A stretch of DNA of 64,000 bases from Robinsoniella peoriensis. GTDB lineage: Bacteria; Bacillota; Clostridia; Lachnospirales; Lachnospiraceae. Below the pieces are notes generated by a model that did not search any database, was not told the DNA's origin, and saw only the letters and a program-made list of their open reading frames with translations. The stretch is taken from NCBI RefSeq assembly GCF_042680125.1, contig NZ_JBHTNY010000013.1; one strand, written 5' to 3'. Positions 42,335 through 51,898 of the stretch are shown piece after piece; the first letter of the stretch is position 1; every line of letters begins with the position of its first letter. The translations under genes and the position numbers were made by a program.

Positions 42335-44575
42335 TTAGGAACAAGATCCGCGCAGACTATCTGCCGTAAGTGTTTTTCCGCGCTGAACCATTTCCAGAGG
42401 CGTTCCCTGGAATACTACCTCACCGCCGTTTTTTCCGCCATCCGGACCAATGTCAATAACCCAGTCCGCCTGTTTGACAACATCTAAATTATGCTCAATG
42501 ACAATCAGTGTATTTCCCCTGGATACGATCGTATCAAACAATTTCATCAGACTTTCAACATCAGAGGAATGTAACCCGGTAGTCGGCTCATCCATTACAA
42601 TGATACTGCCCTTTTTTCCAAGATTCTTTGCCAGCTTGATTCTCTGGCGCTCCCCGCCGGACAAGGTACTGAGCGGCTGCCCCAAAGTAAGGTAGGATAA
42701 CCCTACCTGCTGCATGACCTTTAAGCATCGTACAATCCTGGTATCTTCAAACACTTCCAATGCCGCAGAAGCAGTCAGAGCCAGAAGTTCAACAATATTT
42801 TTTCCTTTGTATAAGCATCCGGCCGCTTCTGCATTGTACCGTGTTCCCGAACATGCTTCGCATTCCGTGACGATGGGGTCCATAAAAGCAAGTTCCGTTA
42901 CCACTACTCCTTTTCCGGAACATACCGGGCAGGCTCCCAATGAGTTAAAACTAAACAGTCCCTCTTCTTTGCTGTTCTCCCTTGCCAGTAGTTTTCGTAT
43001 CTCATCAAAAAAACCAAGGTAAGTTGCAGGCATGGACCGGTTGGTGGCAGTAATTGGCCCCTGATCGATCATAACGATGTCATTTTCATACTGTTTGGCA
43101 AATACCTTGGAGATGAGAGTGCTTTTTCCTGAACCCGCAACGCCGGTAACAACGGTCATAATACCCAGGGGAATATCCACATTTACATTTTTAAGATTAT
43201 GCAGATTTGCATTTCGTACAGGCAGACTGCCAGACTGATGCCGTGAATGCTCTTTCACTGGGAGGGCTGCCAGCATTGCCTTACCCGTTAACGTATCCCC
43301 CTGAAGCAGTTCCGGATAGGTGCCCATAAAGACTATTTCTCCACCGTTTTGCCCCGCCCGCGGCCCCACATCGATCACATAATCTGCTATGGAAATTACA
43401 TCCTTATCATGTTCTACCACAAGCACTGTATTTCCCTTATCACGAAGTTGTCTGAGCAGACTGTTCATTCTGTAGACGTCCCTTGGATGCATACCGGTGC
43501 TGGGTTCATCAAAAATATAAGTCATTCCTGTCAAACTGCTGCCCATATATCGGACTAATTTCAGCCTCTGGGCCTCACCTCCGGACAAGGTTGGTGATTC
43601 CCGGTTGAGATGCAGGTAAGGCAGACCAATATCAATCATTCTGTCCAGCCCCTTAATCAGTGTCTGCACCAGCATATCCACATTCTTATCGTTTATCTTA
43701 GCAAGTACCTCCCGCAGCTGGGTAAGCTCCATATCAGACATATCTGCAATAGAATATCCGTTAATCTTACAATTCAGCGCCCCCTGATTCAGCCGTTTTC
43801 CATGACAGTCGCTGCATTCCAATTCTGTAATCAGATGCTTTGATTTATCCCGTGTATGCTTGCTCTTATCACTGATGTCACGATTTAAAAGAGTACTGGT
43901 ATATTTCCGGAACAAACCTGTTACTTTGGAATTTTCCGGTTTGCCTTTACCATCACGGGAACCGTATAGAAGCAGATTGTATTCCCCTGCAGAATAGTCC
44001 TTCACTGGCTTGTCCAGGTCAAACAGCCCTGATTCTGCATATTGCTTCCAATACCAGGAACCGGGCTTATAAGCAGAGTCCTTTACACACCCTTCCTTCC
44101 AGGATTTTTCTTTATCTATAATTGCTTCCATGTCTATAGTTGTAACTTTTCCAAGACCGGAACAGGTTTTACACATCCCGTTTGGGTCGTTAAATGAAAA
44201 ATAGGAAGCCGTCCCCACATAAGGACTGCCGATTCTGGAAAACAGCAGCCGCAGACCGGAGTAGAGATCACTGATAGTGCCCACCGTTGACCTGGCATTT
44301 CCTCCCAACGGAGATTGATCTACCACCACAGACGGGGTTAAATTATCAATGATTTCTACATATGGTTTCTTATACTTCGGAAGTCTGGAACGCACAAAGG
44401 ATGGATAGGTGGCATTCATCTGCCGGCTGGACTCTGCGGCGATTGTATCAAACACAATGCTGGATTTACCGGAACCGGAAACACCGGTAAACACTACAAT
44501 TTTCTCTTTTGGAATCTTAAGTGAAACATGCTTTAAATTATTTTCTGAAAGACCCCGAATTACAATATCATTCAT
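42335..44575 (-). CDS. Short UvrA paralogue (UvrA2/DrrC-like ABC ATPase)
   Basis: A 746-residue tandem ABC ATPase. Both Walker A motifs are present (GVSGSGKSS near 31 and GVAGSGKST near 480), both signatures (LSGGEAQRLK and LSGGERQRIK), and two zinc modules (CKTCSGLG with CSDCHGKR, and CPVCSGKG with CEACSGTR). It is about 200 residues shorter than housekeeping UvrA because the UvrB-binding region is missing, which defines the UvrA2 class. Such proteins confer tolerance to DNA-intercalating drugs or act in accessory repair. Its start codon lies only 18 bases from the palindromic element at 44594, so the promoter may lie inside that element. Confidence 0.92.
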   Translation of the reverse strand: MNDIVIRGLSENNLKHVSLKIPKEKIVVFTGVSGSGKSSIVFDTIAAESSRQMNATYPSFVRSRLPKYKKPYVEIIDNLTPSVVVDQSPLGGNARSTVGTISDLYSGLRLLFSRIGSPYVGTASYFSFNDPNGMCKTCSGLGKVTTIDMEAIIDKEKSWKEGCVKDSAYKPGSWYWKQYAESGLFDLDKPVKDYSAGEYNLLLYGSRDGKGKPENSKVTGLFRKYTSTLLNRDISDKSKHTRDKSKHLITELECSDCHGKRLNQGALNCKINGYSIADMSDMELTQLREVLAKINDKNVDMLVQTLIKGLDRMIDIGLPYLHLNRESPTLSGGEAQRLKLVRYMGSSLTGMTYIFDEPSTGMHPRDVYRMNSLLRQLRDKGNTVLVVEHDKDVISIADYVIDVGPRAGQNGGEIVFMGTYPELLQGDTLTGKAMLAALPVKEHSRHQSGSLPVRNANLHNLKNVNVDIPLGIMTVVTGVAGSGKSTLISKVFAKQYENDIVMIDQGPITATNRSMPATYLGFFDEIRKLLARENSKEEGLFSFNSLGACPVCSGKGVVVTELAFMDPIVTECEACSGTRYNAEAAGCLYKGKNIVELLALTASAALEVFEDTRIVRCLKVMQQVGLSYLTLGQPLSTLSGGERQRIKLAKNLGKKGSIIVMDEPTTGLHSSDVESLMKLFDTIVSRGNTLIVIEHNLDVVKQADWVIDIGPDGGKNGGEVVFQGTPLEMVQRGKTLTADSLRGSCS

Positions 44576-44593
44576 ATATTTACTCCTTTATGT

Positions 44594-44987
44594 TAGTACA
44601 GTATTGGGTAATCCCTGCAGGTTTATTTTATTTGGGTTTAGCTGATTAAGGACGCTTTGTAGATGATAGGTAGTGTACGGAAAGATGGGTGTGGGAAACT
44701 GGCATGGGCTCCGTCAGCTGGCCGCAGAACTGGTATTTTCTAACCTTTCCGAAGCACTTTTTGGCGGCACGCGGGCATTCGCTGCGAAATGCATCAGGAT
44801 TTCGGAGCGAATGCCCGCGTGCCGCCAAAAAGTGCTTCGGGAAGGTTAGAAAATGCCAGTTCTGCGGTAAGCCTTCCAAACCAATGTCCTGGTCCGTCCC
44901 CTTCTCTTTCCGTACACTCCCACATCTACAAAGCGTCATTACTCAGCAAAACCCAAATTCAACCTGAAATTGTTCACTACAGTACTA
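44594..44987. repeat. 0.39-kb palindromic element, deletion-type relative of 31823-32837
   Basis: Core 44630-44958 begins ATTTGGGTTTAGCTGATTAA and ends in its near-complement CAGCAAAACCCAAAT; TAGTAC/GTACTA ends extend it to 44594-44987. The centre (about 44743-44848) is a near-perfect palindrome containing TTTTTGGCGGCACGCGGGCA. Its left half matches the complement of the right arm of the 1-kb element and its right half the complement of that element's left arm. It therefore equals that element with all interior modules removed. Two near-identical frames of 92-97 codons on opposite strands result from the symmetry and are not genes. Confidence 0.75.
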
Positions 44988-45130
44988 GTTATCGTGGTAC
45001 TAACTTATGGTAACAAATCCGTCCAGACATTCATGATGGTTTTTGCTAAATTTTATGAATGAAAATGCTAATATTAAAGGCTTCCTGAAATATTTCACTT
45101 TCAACTGTATATCCGGGCATCGAACCATAC

Positions 45131-45175
45131 AAAAAAGACTGATAATCCGTTAATTCTCGGAATATCAGCCTTTTT
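45131..45175 (-). terminator. Terminator of the galactoside operon
   Basis: AAAAAAGACTGATAATCCG (45131-45149) pairs with CGGAATATCAGCCTTTTT (45158-45175) with few mismatches and ends in a T run on the minus strand, 25 bases after the beta-galactosidase stop. Confidence 0.75.
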
Positions 45176-45199
45176 ATCATCAGTTTTCAGTTTTTTAAA

Positions 45200-48100
45200 T
45201 CATTCATCCCTTTTCCCCAAACCACAGTCATTAGAAACTCCTCTAACAGCAAACCTTAAAGTAAGCGGCTCTTTTGCATCAATCAGATATTCATCATGAA
45301 TCGGCGCCCCCCAGCTGTCATCTCCGCCTACTCCCATCTGTTTTGCTATCATTCTTACCCACGTATAATTTACGGCAGGAAGTTCGTATAAATGCATGGC
45401 ATTCTCCAGTTCATATGCACTGTATGGCAGAACACTGCACTCAAAGTCACCTTCCAACGCTGCGAATTCAATGCCTTCATTCTGGGCATCTGTTACTTTT
45501 ATCCATCCCACTTCGGTACGGTTCCCGCACTCCTGAGGGATCAGATACGGAGTCAGATTCTGTTCAGGCGTCGTTTTGTAGACACCCTTTTTTGCTCCTG
45601 CCTTTCGATCCCAATAATTTTCCATTGGACCCTTACCGTAATACGTAACCTGGTTTAGCCTGCTTTTTAACTTAAAGTCCATTCCAAATAGCGGAATATA
45701 TGGCATTTGTTCTGCGCCGGGATAAGATACCGCAACCTCAAGTGTCCCGTCTGCATACATGGTATATATTACACTGGATGTAAATTTCGGTATACTTCCG
45801 GCTTCATAAAGAAATGTAAAAGTTACCTTGTCTTCACTTTCTTCCATTTCAAACTTATCACTTAAATATCTCTGCCCCAGACTTGCAGCCTGCCACTGGC
45901 TTAATAGCGCCTCTGTCTTCATTCCCCGGTCATTATCTGTAGTCGCCCTCCAGTAAGATAGTTTCGGCACTCGGGTAATATATTCCTTCTCGCCACATAC
46001 CAGGGAAATAATTCCGCCCTCCTGTTTTGAGAACATGGCAAAACAGTGTTCTGTGCGGACTCCTATATTTACATCTCCATGAATCACCTCAAATATTTTC
46101 CCAGGGTGCTGTTTAGCTCCATGGCTTTGCACTTTAATAATTTCCTGTCCAAAGGCCACTTCATATCCGGCGCTTTCCCAGAGCGTATCCTGTCCCAGTA
46201 CCATAGAAACCGTACAGCAGTATTCCCCTGGCTGTTTTAAAACCTCATGTCCAAAAGGAAGGCTTGTCTTTTGCCCCGGTTCTACATTAATCAGATGTTC
46301 TGATCTTGCAATACACTCCCCTTCTTTTTCCAGCGTAAAGCAGAATCTGTAGGGGGCAGTATTCTGAAACAGGCACTGGTTGTCAATCGTTACCACTCCA
46401 TTACAAACATGAATTTTTACATCCGAATACAGGAATTTTACTTCCTGGGCCTTAGGTGATGGAACGCGGTTCGCAAAAACAATGCCATTGGTACAGAAGC
46501 AGTAATCGGTAGCTCTTTCATCAAAATCCCCTCCATATGCCAGAACTTCCTTCCCGTTATCCAGTGTCTGATATATTGCCTGATCCATGTAATCCCATAT
46601 AAACCCACCCTGATAACCGGGATATTTTTCTTCCAGCTCCGTATACAGCTCCATGCCGCCCAGAGAATTGCCCATAGCGTGCATATATTCACAGCTGATA
46701 TAGGGCTTGGAAGGATAGGACTTAAGATATACTTCAATTTCTGCGGGTTTGGCATACATGCGGCTTTCCATGTCGCTGATATAATCGTATTCCCGGTTCC
46801 AGAAGACGCCTTCATAATGTACCAGTCTGGATGGATCTGCCTTATGAAAATATTCACTGACAGATGCCAGGACGTCTCCTGCATAAGATTCATTTCCACA
46901 GGACCAGATTACAACTGATGGATGATTTTTATCTCTTTCCAGCATAGATATTGCCCGGTCCATAACGCAGCCCATCCATTCAGGGCGGGATGCAGGAACA
47001 TTCCAGGACGGTTCACAGGCTCCCATCTTCTGCCAGGAACCATGACTCTCAAGGTTCATTTCGTCAATTAAATAAATGCCGTATTCGTCACACAGCTCGT
47101 ACCACCTGCTCTGATCCGGATAGTGGCAGGTACGCACTGCATTTATATTATGCTGCTTCATAAACCGGATATCCCAGAGCATATCCTCCTCAGTGATACT
47201 TCTTCCCCGTCTGGGATTAAATTCATGCCTGTTTATTCCCTTGAAAATAATTCTTTTTCCATTAATGCACATGATTCCATCGATCATCTCAAAATTACGG
47301 AATCCAACATTTTGCGTCAGGGACTCAATCAGATGATCCTTTTGGTCGTAAACTTCCAGATAGAGGGTATAGAGGTTTGGAATTTCTGCACTCCATGGCT
47401 GTACGGAAGGGATTTCAGCTTCTATTTCCAGTATCTGGGCTTTCTTACTGATTTCCTCATACCACACCACGTCATCTGTTTTCTTCAGGAATGCTCTTAT
47501 ATAGCCCGTTTCATCCCCCTGCATCGCCAGGCGGATATTCAGTTTTCCATCCTGATACCCATTTATTAACTCGCCGTTTGCAAACATATCCCTTACATGA
47601 AGCTTCGGCGTGCTATAGAGATATACATCCCGGAAAATCCCGGAAAATCTCCAGAAATCCTGATCTTCTATCCAGCTGGCACTGCTGCGTTTATAGACCT
47701 CCACTGCAAGTTTATTTACTCCGGCAGAAACCACATCCGTTATGTCAAATTCGGATGGTGTAAACGTATCTTCGCTATATCCGATAAATTCACCATTAAC
47801 CCAGAGATAAAAAGCCGTCTCAACTCCCTGGAAGGACAGATACATGCGGCCCTCCGGCATTTCATCTACATGGAACTCTTTTACATAAGAACCGGTTGGG
47901 TTATAACTCTGGGAAATGTGAGGCGGGCGTAAGAACTCCTGTCCATCCCAGGGATACATGGTGTTAATATACTGGCAGCGGTCGTAACCCTGAAGCTGTA
48001 TATGACCCGGTACCTGAATATCATCAAAACCGGAACAGTCATAATCCATCTGATAAAACTCAACGGGACGCCCCGATGGATTTTCAGCATAACAAAATTT

Positions 48101-48226
48101 CCAGGTTCCATTCAGAGAAATACGCGTACTTTCTCCTTTTACTTTAAATATATGATCTGAGTGCGCCGGCTGACGGTTAACCTGAAACACCTCCGGGTCA
48201 CCCAACCATGCTAAATCTGCTTTCAT
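45200..48226 (-). CDS. Beta-galactosidase, GH2 family (LacZ type)
   Basis: A 1008-residue cytoplasmic enzyme hydrolysing terminal beta-galactosides. Domain order is the sugar-binding jelly roll (about 40-215), immunoglobulin-like domain (220-325), TIM barrel (330-620), a further Ig-like domain and the small-chain domain (720-1005). The acid/base Glu is in VIWSCGNES and the nucleophile Glu in SCEYMHAMGNSLG; CHYPDQSRWYELCDEYGIYL is typical. The start at 48226 was chosen because AAAGGAGG lies eight bases upstream, while an ATG two codons earlier is too close. It is the last gene of the operon with importer, regulator and kinase. Confidence 0.96.
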   Translation of the reverse strand: MKADLAWLGDPEVFQVNRQPAHSDHIFKVKGESTRISLNGTWKFCYAENPSGRPVEFYQMDYDCSGFDDIQVPGHIQLQGYDRCQYINTMYPWDGQEFLRPPHISQSYNPTGSYVKEFHVDEMPEGRMYLSFQGVETAFYLWVNGEFIGYSEDTFTPSEFDITDVVSAGVNKLAVEVYKRSSASWIEDQDFWRFSGIFRDVYLYSTPKLHVRDMFANGELINGYQDGKLNIRLAMQGDETGYIRAFLKKTDDVVWYEEISKKAQILEIEAEIPSVQPWSAEIPNLYTLYLEVYDQKDHLIESLTQNVGFRNFEMIDGIMCINGKRIIFKGINRHEFNPRRGRSITEEDMLWDIRFMKQHNINAVRTCHYPDQSRWYELCDEYGIYLIDEMNLESHGSWQKMGACEPSWNVPASRPEWMGCVMDRAISMLERDKNHPSVVIWSCGNESYAGDVLASVSEYFHKADPSRLVHYEGVFWNREYDYISDMESRMYAKPAEIEVYLKSYPSKPYISCEYMHAMGNSLGGMELYTELEEKYPGYQGGFIWDYMDQAIYQTLDNGKEVLAYGGDFDERATDYCFCTNGIVFANRVPSPKAQEVKFLYSDVKIHVCNGVVTIDNQCLFQNTAPYRFCFTLEKEGECIARSEHLINVEPGQKTSLPFGHEVLKQPGEYCCTVSMVLGQDTLWESAGYEVAFGQEIIKVQSHGAKQHPGKIFEVIHGDVNIGVRTEHCFAMFSKQEGGIISLVCGEKEYITRVPKLSYWRATTDNDRGMKTEALLSQWQAASLGQRYLSDKFEMEESEDKVTFTFLYEAGSIPKFTSSVIYTMYADGTLEVAVSYPGAEQMPYIPLFGMDFKLKSRLNQVTYYGKGPMENYWDRKAGAKKGVYKTTPEQNLTPYLIPQECGNRTEVGWIKVTDAQNEGIEFAALEGDFECSVLPYSAYELENAMHLYELPAVNYTWVRMIAKQMGVGGDDSWGAPIHDEYLIDAKEPLTLRFAVRGVSNDCGLGKRDE

Positions 48227-48240
48227 TGCCATATCCTCCT

Positions 48241-50040
48241 TTATTCTATAAATAATTTTCTTTTTGTATTAGAGTGTGTCTGATCATTTATTTCATCATT
48301 TTGTATCGGCAGTCTGATAATCACAGTGGTTCCTTCTTTTTCCTCACTGAGAATATTTAAACCGTAATCTGCACCATATAGAAGTTTTAAACGGTCATCT
48401 ACATTATTAATTCCTATGCCGGAAAAATGCTCCGATTTGTCATGTCCGCTGGAAAGACTCAGGACCCGGCTTTTTTTCATACCTATCCCATCATCCACAA
48501 TTTCAATATTCATATCCCTTTCCATTTTCCGGATGCAGACCTTTATATTGCCCTTTCTTCCTGATGGAAATGCATGGAAAAATGCATTTTCAAGGAATGG
48601 CTGCAATAACATTTTGGGAATCATGCAATTCATGCATTCGTCCGAGACATAATAATCTACCTGAACCTGTTCCCCATACCGGGTCTGGTTAATCAGTACA
48701 TAGTTTTTCAGATTTTCAATCTCCTGTTCGATGGTTATACATTCACTGGTATCGCTGATTGTATTTCTGAGAAGTTTAATAAATGCATCAATGGTCTGGG
48801 AAGATTTCCCTGCATCTCCCTGCCAGATCAGCCATTTTATACTTGCAAGGGTGTTATAAATATAATGGGGATTAATCTGCATCTGCAATGCCTTTATCTC
48901 TGAACGCCGCTTTTCTTCCTGGGTCCGCATTAATTCATCAATATACCGTTTCAGATCGTCCAGCATAAAATTGTATGTGGTCGCCAGCTCCCTGATCTCT
49001 TCTGTTCCCTTTATTTCCATATACTGCCCAAAATCACCTTTTCTTATCTCAGACATTTTCCCTGCCATAATGGATAAGGGACGGGTGATCTGTCTGGTGA
49101 TAATGGTGATAAATATAAGCACAACACATGCAATGCCAAGGCAGATCAGCGCCATCTGGGGAATATTATACTGGTTATCAAGCGCTTTCGCATTATCAAT
49201 TATTCCGTATATAGAAAATCCAAAATAAGGCATACGCGTCTTTAATATGGTATATACCTTATTATTTTCCTTAAAATTGCGGCGCAGATATTGCTCATCC
49301 TGATCTGTGACCCATTCCTTATCCAGGACACTGCCTATGGATTCATTTATGTTGGAAGAAACTACTCTGTGTTTGCCATCTACCAAATAGAAGTCCGTGG
49401 TATCACCGGTAAAGTAATCGTAATAGTCCTTCACATCCCGCTCCCTCATGGTGAAATAAACAATTGCATAGGGTCTGCTGCTCTCCAGATATGTAAGGGC
49501 CTTTGCCCCAATCAACGCCTGTCCGTCCTTTGAGGTAGATGTAAGCCCTTCATCAAAATACTGATACTGTATGGTCTTGGGATTATCCAGCGACCGTTTT
49601 GACAGATCATTTTCCAGTATCTCATTAACCGGTGTGGTAATGTTTTCCTGCTGGTTGATATAACTTTTCCCGGTTATTCCGATAACCATAACGCTTACAT
49701 CCGATAAATCAGAACTAAGTGCCTGTTTCAAGTCTCTCTGCATCTGATACACCGTTTGAAACTCGGTTTTTTTATCCATCTGCTTATCGTCAAAATACAG
49801 GCGGAACGCCCAGCTGGAATCAATGGAGGATGCCACCTTCATTAATGTCTCATGGCAGTCATTAAACTCCTTTTCTACCTGCTGGAACACTCTTTCCTGG
49901 GACTTCCCATATGTATCAATAAATATATTTTCAGACAGATGAATGACAAATGCCGATACAGCAAACGAAACAAAAATAATGCCAAGAATCACCGTACATA
50001 ATATTTTAACCACCGTACTATTCAGATGCAGTTTCTTCAT
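48241..50040 (-). CDS. YesM-type sensor histidine kinase of the galactoside operon
   Basis: A 599-residue membrane kinase. Two helices (about 10-32 and 290-312) frame an extracellular sensor domain; HAMP, the phosphoacceptor helix with NPHYIYNTLASIKWLIWQGD and a HATPase domain (EIVDDGIGMK) follow. The start at 50040 (MKKLHLNSTVVKIL) follows AGGAGAGGTGA and lies eight bases after the response regulator stop; an upstream in-frame start at 50079 would lie inside that gene. It probably senses the sugar bound by the adjacent importer and phosphorylates the regulator encoded just upstream. Confidence 0.93.
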   Translation of the reverse strand: MKKLHLNSTVVKILCTVILGIIFVSFAVSAFVIHLSENIFIDTYGKSQERVFQQVEKEFNDCHETLMKVASSIDSSWAFRLYFDDKQMDKKTEFQTVYQMQRDLKQALSSDLSDVSVMVIGITGKSYINQQENITTPVNEILENDLSKRSLDNPKTIQYQYFDEGLTSTSKDGQALIGAKALTYLESSRPYAIVYFTMRERDVKDYYDYFTGDTTDFYLVDGKHRVVSSNINESIGSVLDKEWVTDQDEQYLRRNFKENNKVYTILKTRMPYFGFSIYGIIDNAKALDNQYNIPQMALICLGIACVVLIFITIITRQITRPLSIMAGKMSEIRKGDFGQYMEIKGTEEIRELATTYNFMLDDLKRYIDELMRTQEEKRRSEIKALQMQINPHYIYNTLASIKWLIWQGDAGKSSQTIDAFIKLLRNTISDTSECITIEQEIENLKNYVLINQTRYGEQVQVDYYVSDECMNCMIPKMLLQPFLENAFFHAFPSGRKGNIKVCIRKMERDMNIEIVDDGIGMKKSRVLSLSSGHDKSEHFSGIGINNVDDRLKLLYGADYGLNILSEEKEGTTVIIRLPIQNDEINDQTHSNTKRKLFIE

Positions 50041-50048
50041 TATGGATC

Positions 50049-51578
50049 TCACCTCTCCTGTCTGTGGCTCCGCCGCCATGTGGACGGTGTATCACCCGTA
50101 ACTTTTTTAAAGACCCTGCAGAAGTAACTTGGATCTGAATACCCCACTTCATTGCTTACCTGGGATATACTCAGGTCTTTTTCCCGCAGAAGCCTGCATG
50201 ACTGTTTGATCCGGATACTGTTGACATATTCACTGAACCCCGCTTCCATATGCTGGTTGAAATAAGCTGACAGGTAATAATAATTAAAATTAAATACCTT
50301 TGCAATTTCCGCCAGGTCCAGATCCTGAGTATAGTTCTGGGCTATATATTGCAGAATCTGCCGGATGCGGTAATCGTCTTCCTGGGTTCCTTCTTCCAGT
50401 TCCCGATCCAATTCCTGCCGGATCTCCTCTAAAGCACTGCTAAACTCCTCCACATATACCGTATTGTCTATCTGTTTGAAATAACGGTAACGCAGCTCTT
50501 CTTTTCTGTTTCGGCTCATATCCATTGCATCAATCAGGCTGAAAATCATATTTTTAATCTGATTCTTAAACCGGAATTCCTCCATACAGGCCTTCATGCC
50601 TTCGCCCGCATAGACATACAGTAGATCCAGGGCTTCCCGGTATCTTTTTTCATCCAGATATTTAGAAAACCAGTTAAAGTCAAACTTAGGCTGCTGGCCT
50701 GTCACCTTTTTTTCTTCTATAATACGTAAACTCTTACCCTGATAATAGAAAGCTTTATCTATTTCCGGCAATATAACCCCCTCATAGACTTCCTTAATCA
50801 TGGAACGGGTGGAAAATTCCTGGCTTAAAACCCCATAGATCCGGCTTTGGAAAACCATCATCTGTCTGGTCATCTTATCCATAAATTCTACTACCTCATC
50901 CCGGTCCCCTGCCCTGAAATTAAGTATCACACAGAGAATTTCCTCACGAAGCAGCACCGCAATATAAGCACATTTGCAGTCCTTCATGTAATCCATTATT
51001 TTTTCGTATAATATAGAAGAGATGTCCTGTTCTTTCATATTACGCTTACGGATACACATTCCAAAAACCCGGTAAAAGGTATAAGGAAAACGCTCTACAA
51101 TCTCCGGGCCGGCAAATTCCTTCGACCTTCCCATAAGATAACCTTCCAGGCTTTTCTCAAGACTAATTCCATCTTCTTTCATAAGAACCATACCCGGGAT
51201 CCGCAATGCGGTTGTCTTTAAAATCCCCAGCAACTCCTGTGGGTTCAGTGTCGGTTTCAGGACATAATCCACAGCCCCGTTTTGCAGAGCTCCTTTTACA
51301 TAATTAAAGTTATCATAGCTGCTTAAAATAATAATCTGTATTTCAGGATAAATTTTTTGTACTACCTTGGAAAAATCAACCCCATCCATTTGCGGCATTA
51401 CAATATCACATAATACAATATGTGGATGAAGACTTGCCAGCAGTTCCAGTCCCTCTTTGCCATTTGCAGCTTCCCCCACAATCTGAAAGCCCTGCCTTTC
51501 CCAATCCAGCATATGCTTAATACCCTGACGCATAATATATTCATCGTCTATAATTAAGATTTTGCAATAATCATTCAC
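50049..51578 (-). CDS. AraC-type response regulator (YesN type) of the galactoside operon
   Basis: A 509-residue regulator. Receiver domain (4-120) with LIIDDEY, acceptor Asp in HIVLCDIVMPQM and YVLKPTL; a long middle segment (130-395) typical of large YesN proteins; AraC DNA-binding domain at the C-terminus (YVNSIRIKQSCRLL, then VGYSDPSYFCRVFKKVTG). The start is probably GTG 51578 (VNDYCKILIIDDE) after GGGGGAAAG, since the longer frame to 51653 runs into the palindromic repeat. It precedes the kinase gene and is expected to activate the importer and beta-galactosidase genes. Confidence 0.92.
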   Translation of the reverse strand: MNDYCKILIIDDEYIMRQGIKHMLDWERQGFQIVGEAANGKEGLELLASLHPHIVLCDIVMPQMDGVDFSKVVQKIYPEIQIIILSSYDNFNYVKGALQNGAVDYVLKPTLNPQELLGILKTTALRIPGMVLMKEDGISLEKSLEGYLMGRSKEFAGPEIVERFPYTFYRVFGMCIRKRNMKEQDISSILYEKIMDYMKDCKCAYIAVLLREEILCVILNFRAGDRDEVVEFMDKMTRQMMVFQSRIYGVLSQEFSTRSMIKEVYEGVILPEIDKAFYYQGKSLRIIEEKKVTGQQPKFDFNWFSKYLDEKRYREALDLLYVYAGEGMKACMEEFRFKNQIKNMIFSLIDAMDMSRNRKEELRYRYFKQIDNTVYVEEFSSALEEIRQELDRELEEGTQEDDYRIRQILQYIAQNYTQDLDLAEIAKVFNFNYYYLSAYFNQHMEAGFSEYVNSIRIKQSCRLLREKDLSISQVSNEVGYSDPSYFCRVFKKVTGDTPSTWRRSHRQER

Positions 51579-51603
51579 ACTCTTTCCCCCTGTAAATGAT
51601 AGC

Positions 51604-51782
51604 TCCCTCTCTAAAGTGTGTTTTAATATTCCTTTCTGACAGCTGTGCGTCACAGTTTTTGGGAGATTTGTACCGGATGAAGGGCACGTAGCGGGCTACG
51701 TAACCTGAACCCGGGGCAAATATGCCGCAAAGTGGGGCGTGCAGCTGGCAGGAATGAATTTTCAAACACGCTCTAGGGAGGG
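51604..51782. repeat. 179-bp palindromic intergenic repeat, second family
   Basis: The ends are inverted: CCTCTCTAAAGTGTGTTTTA at the left and the near-complement of it at the right (51739-51782, closing in TAGGGAGG). The arms extend through CTGACAGCTG / CAGCTGGCAG. A central stem CACGTAGCGGGCTACGT lies within. It sits between the permease stop and the response regulator start and appears to be transcribed as part of the regulator leader. No transposase; a MITE-like or RNA-structure element unrelated in sequence to the ATTTGGG family. Confidence 0.65.
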
Positions 51783-51819
51783 CGCTATCATATTTATTAA
51801 AAACAAACTATTTAGTTTT

Positions 51820-51848
51820 AGTATAATATATTTAACCTGAAAAATGAA
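51820..51848 (-). promoter_or_regulatory. Candidate promoter for the regulator / kinase / beta-galactosidase genes
   Basis: TATACT (51825-51820) with TTCATT (51848-51843) 17 bases upstream on the minus strand. The transcript would have a leader of about 240 bases containing the 179-bp palindrome. Confidence 0.35.
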
Positions 51849-51898
51849 TATATATTTATCATTTGATATAATCTGAAGGAGAATTAGAAATTACCTGA

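Noticed and set aside
44646..44967. Two similar 92-97 codon frames on opposite strands
   Set aside because: They translate the two arms of one palindrome and have no ribosome binding sites; their similarity is a result of DNA symmetry.
51571..51765. 64-codon frame through the second palindrome
   Set aside because: No ribosome binding site, and it lies wholly in the inverted-repeat element and regulator leader.
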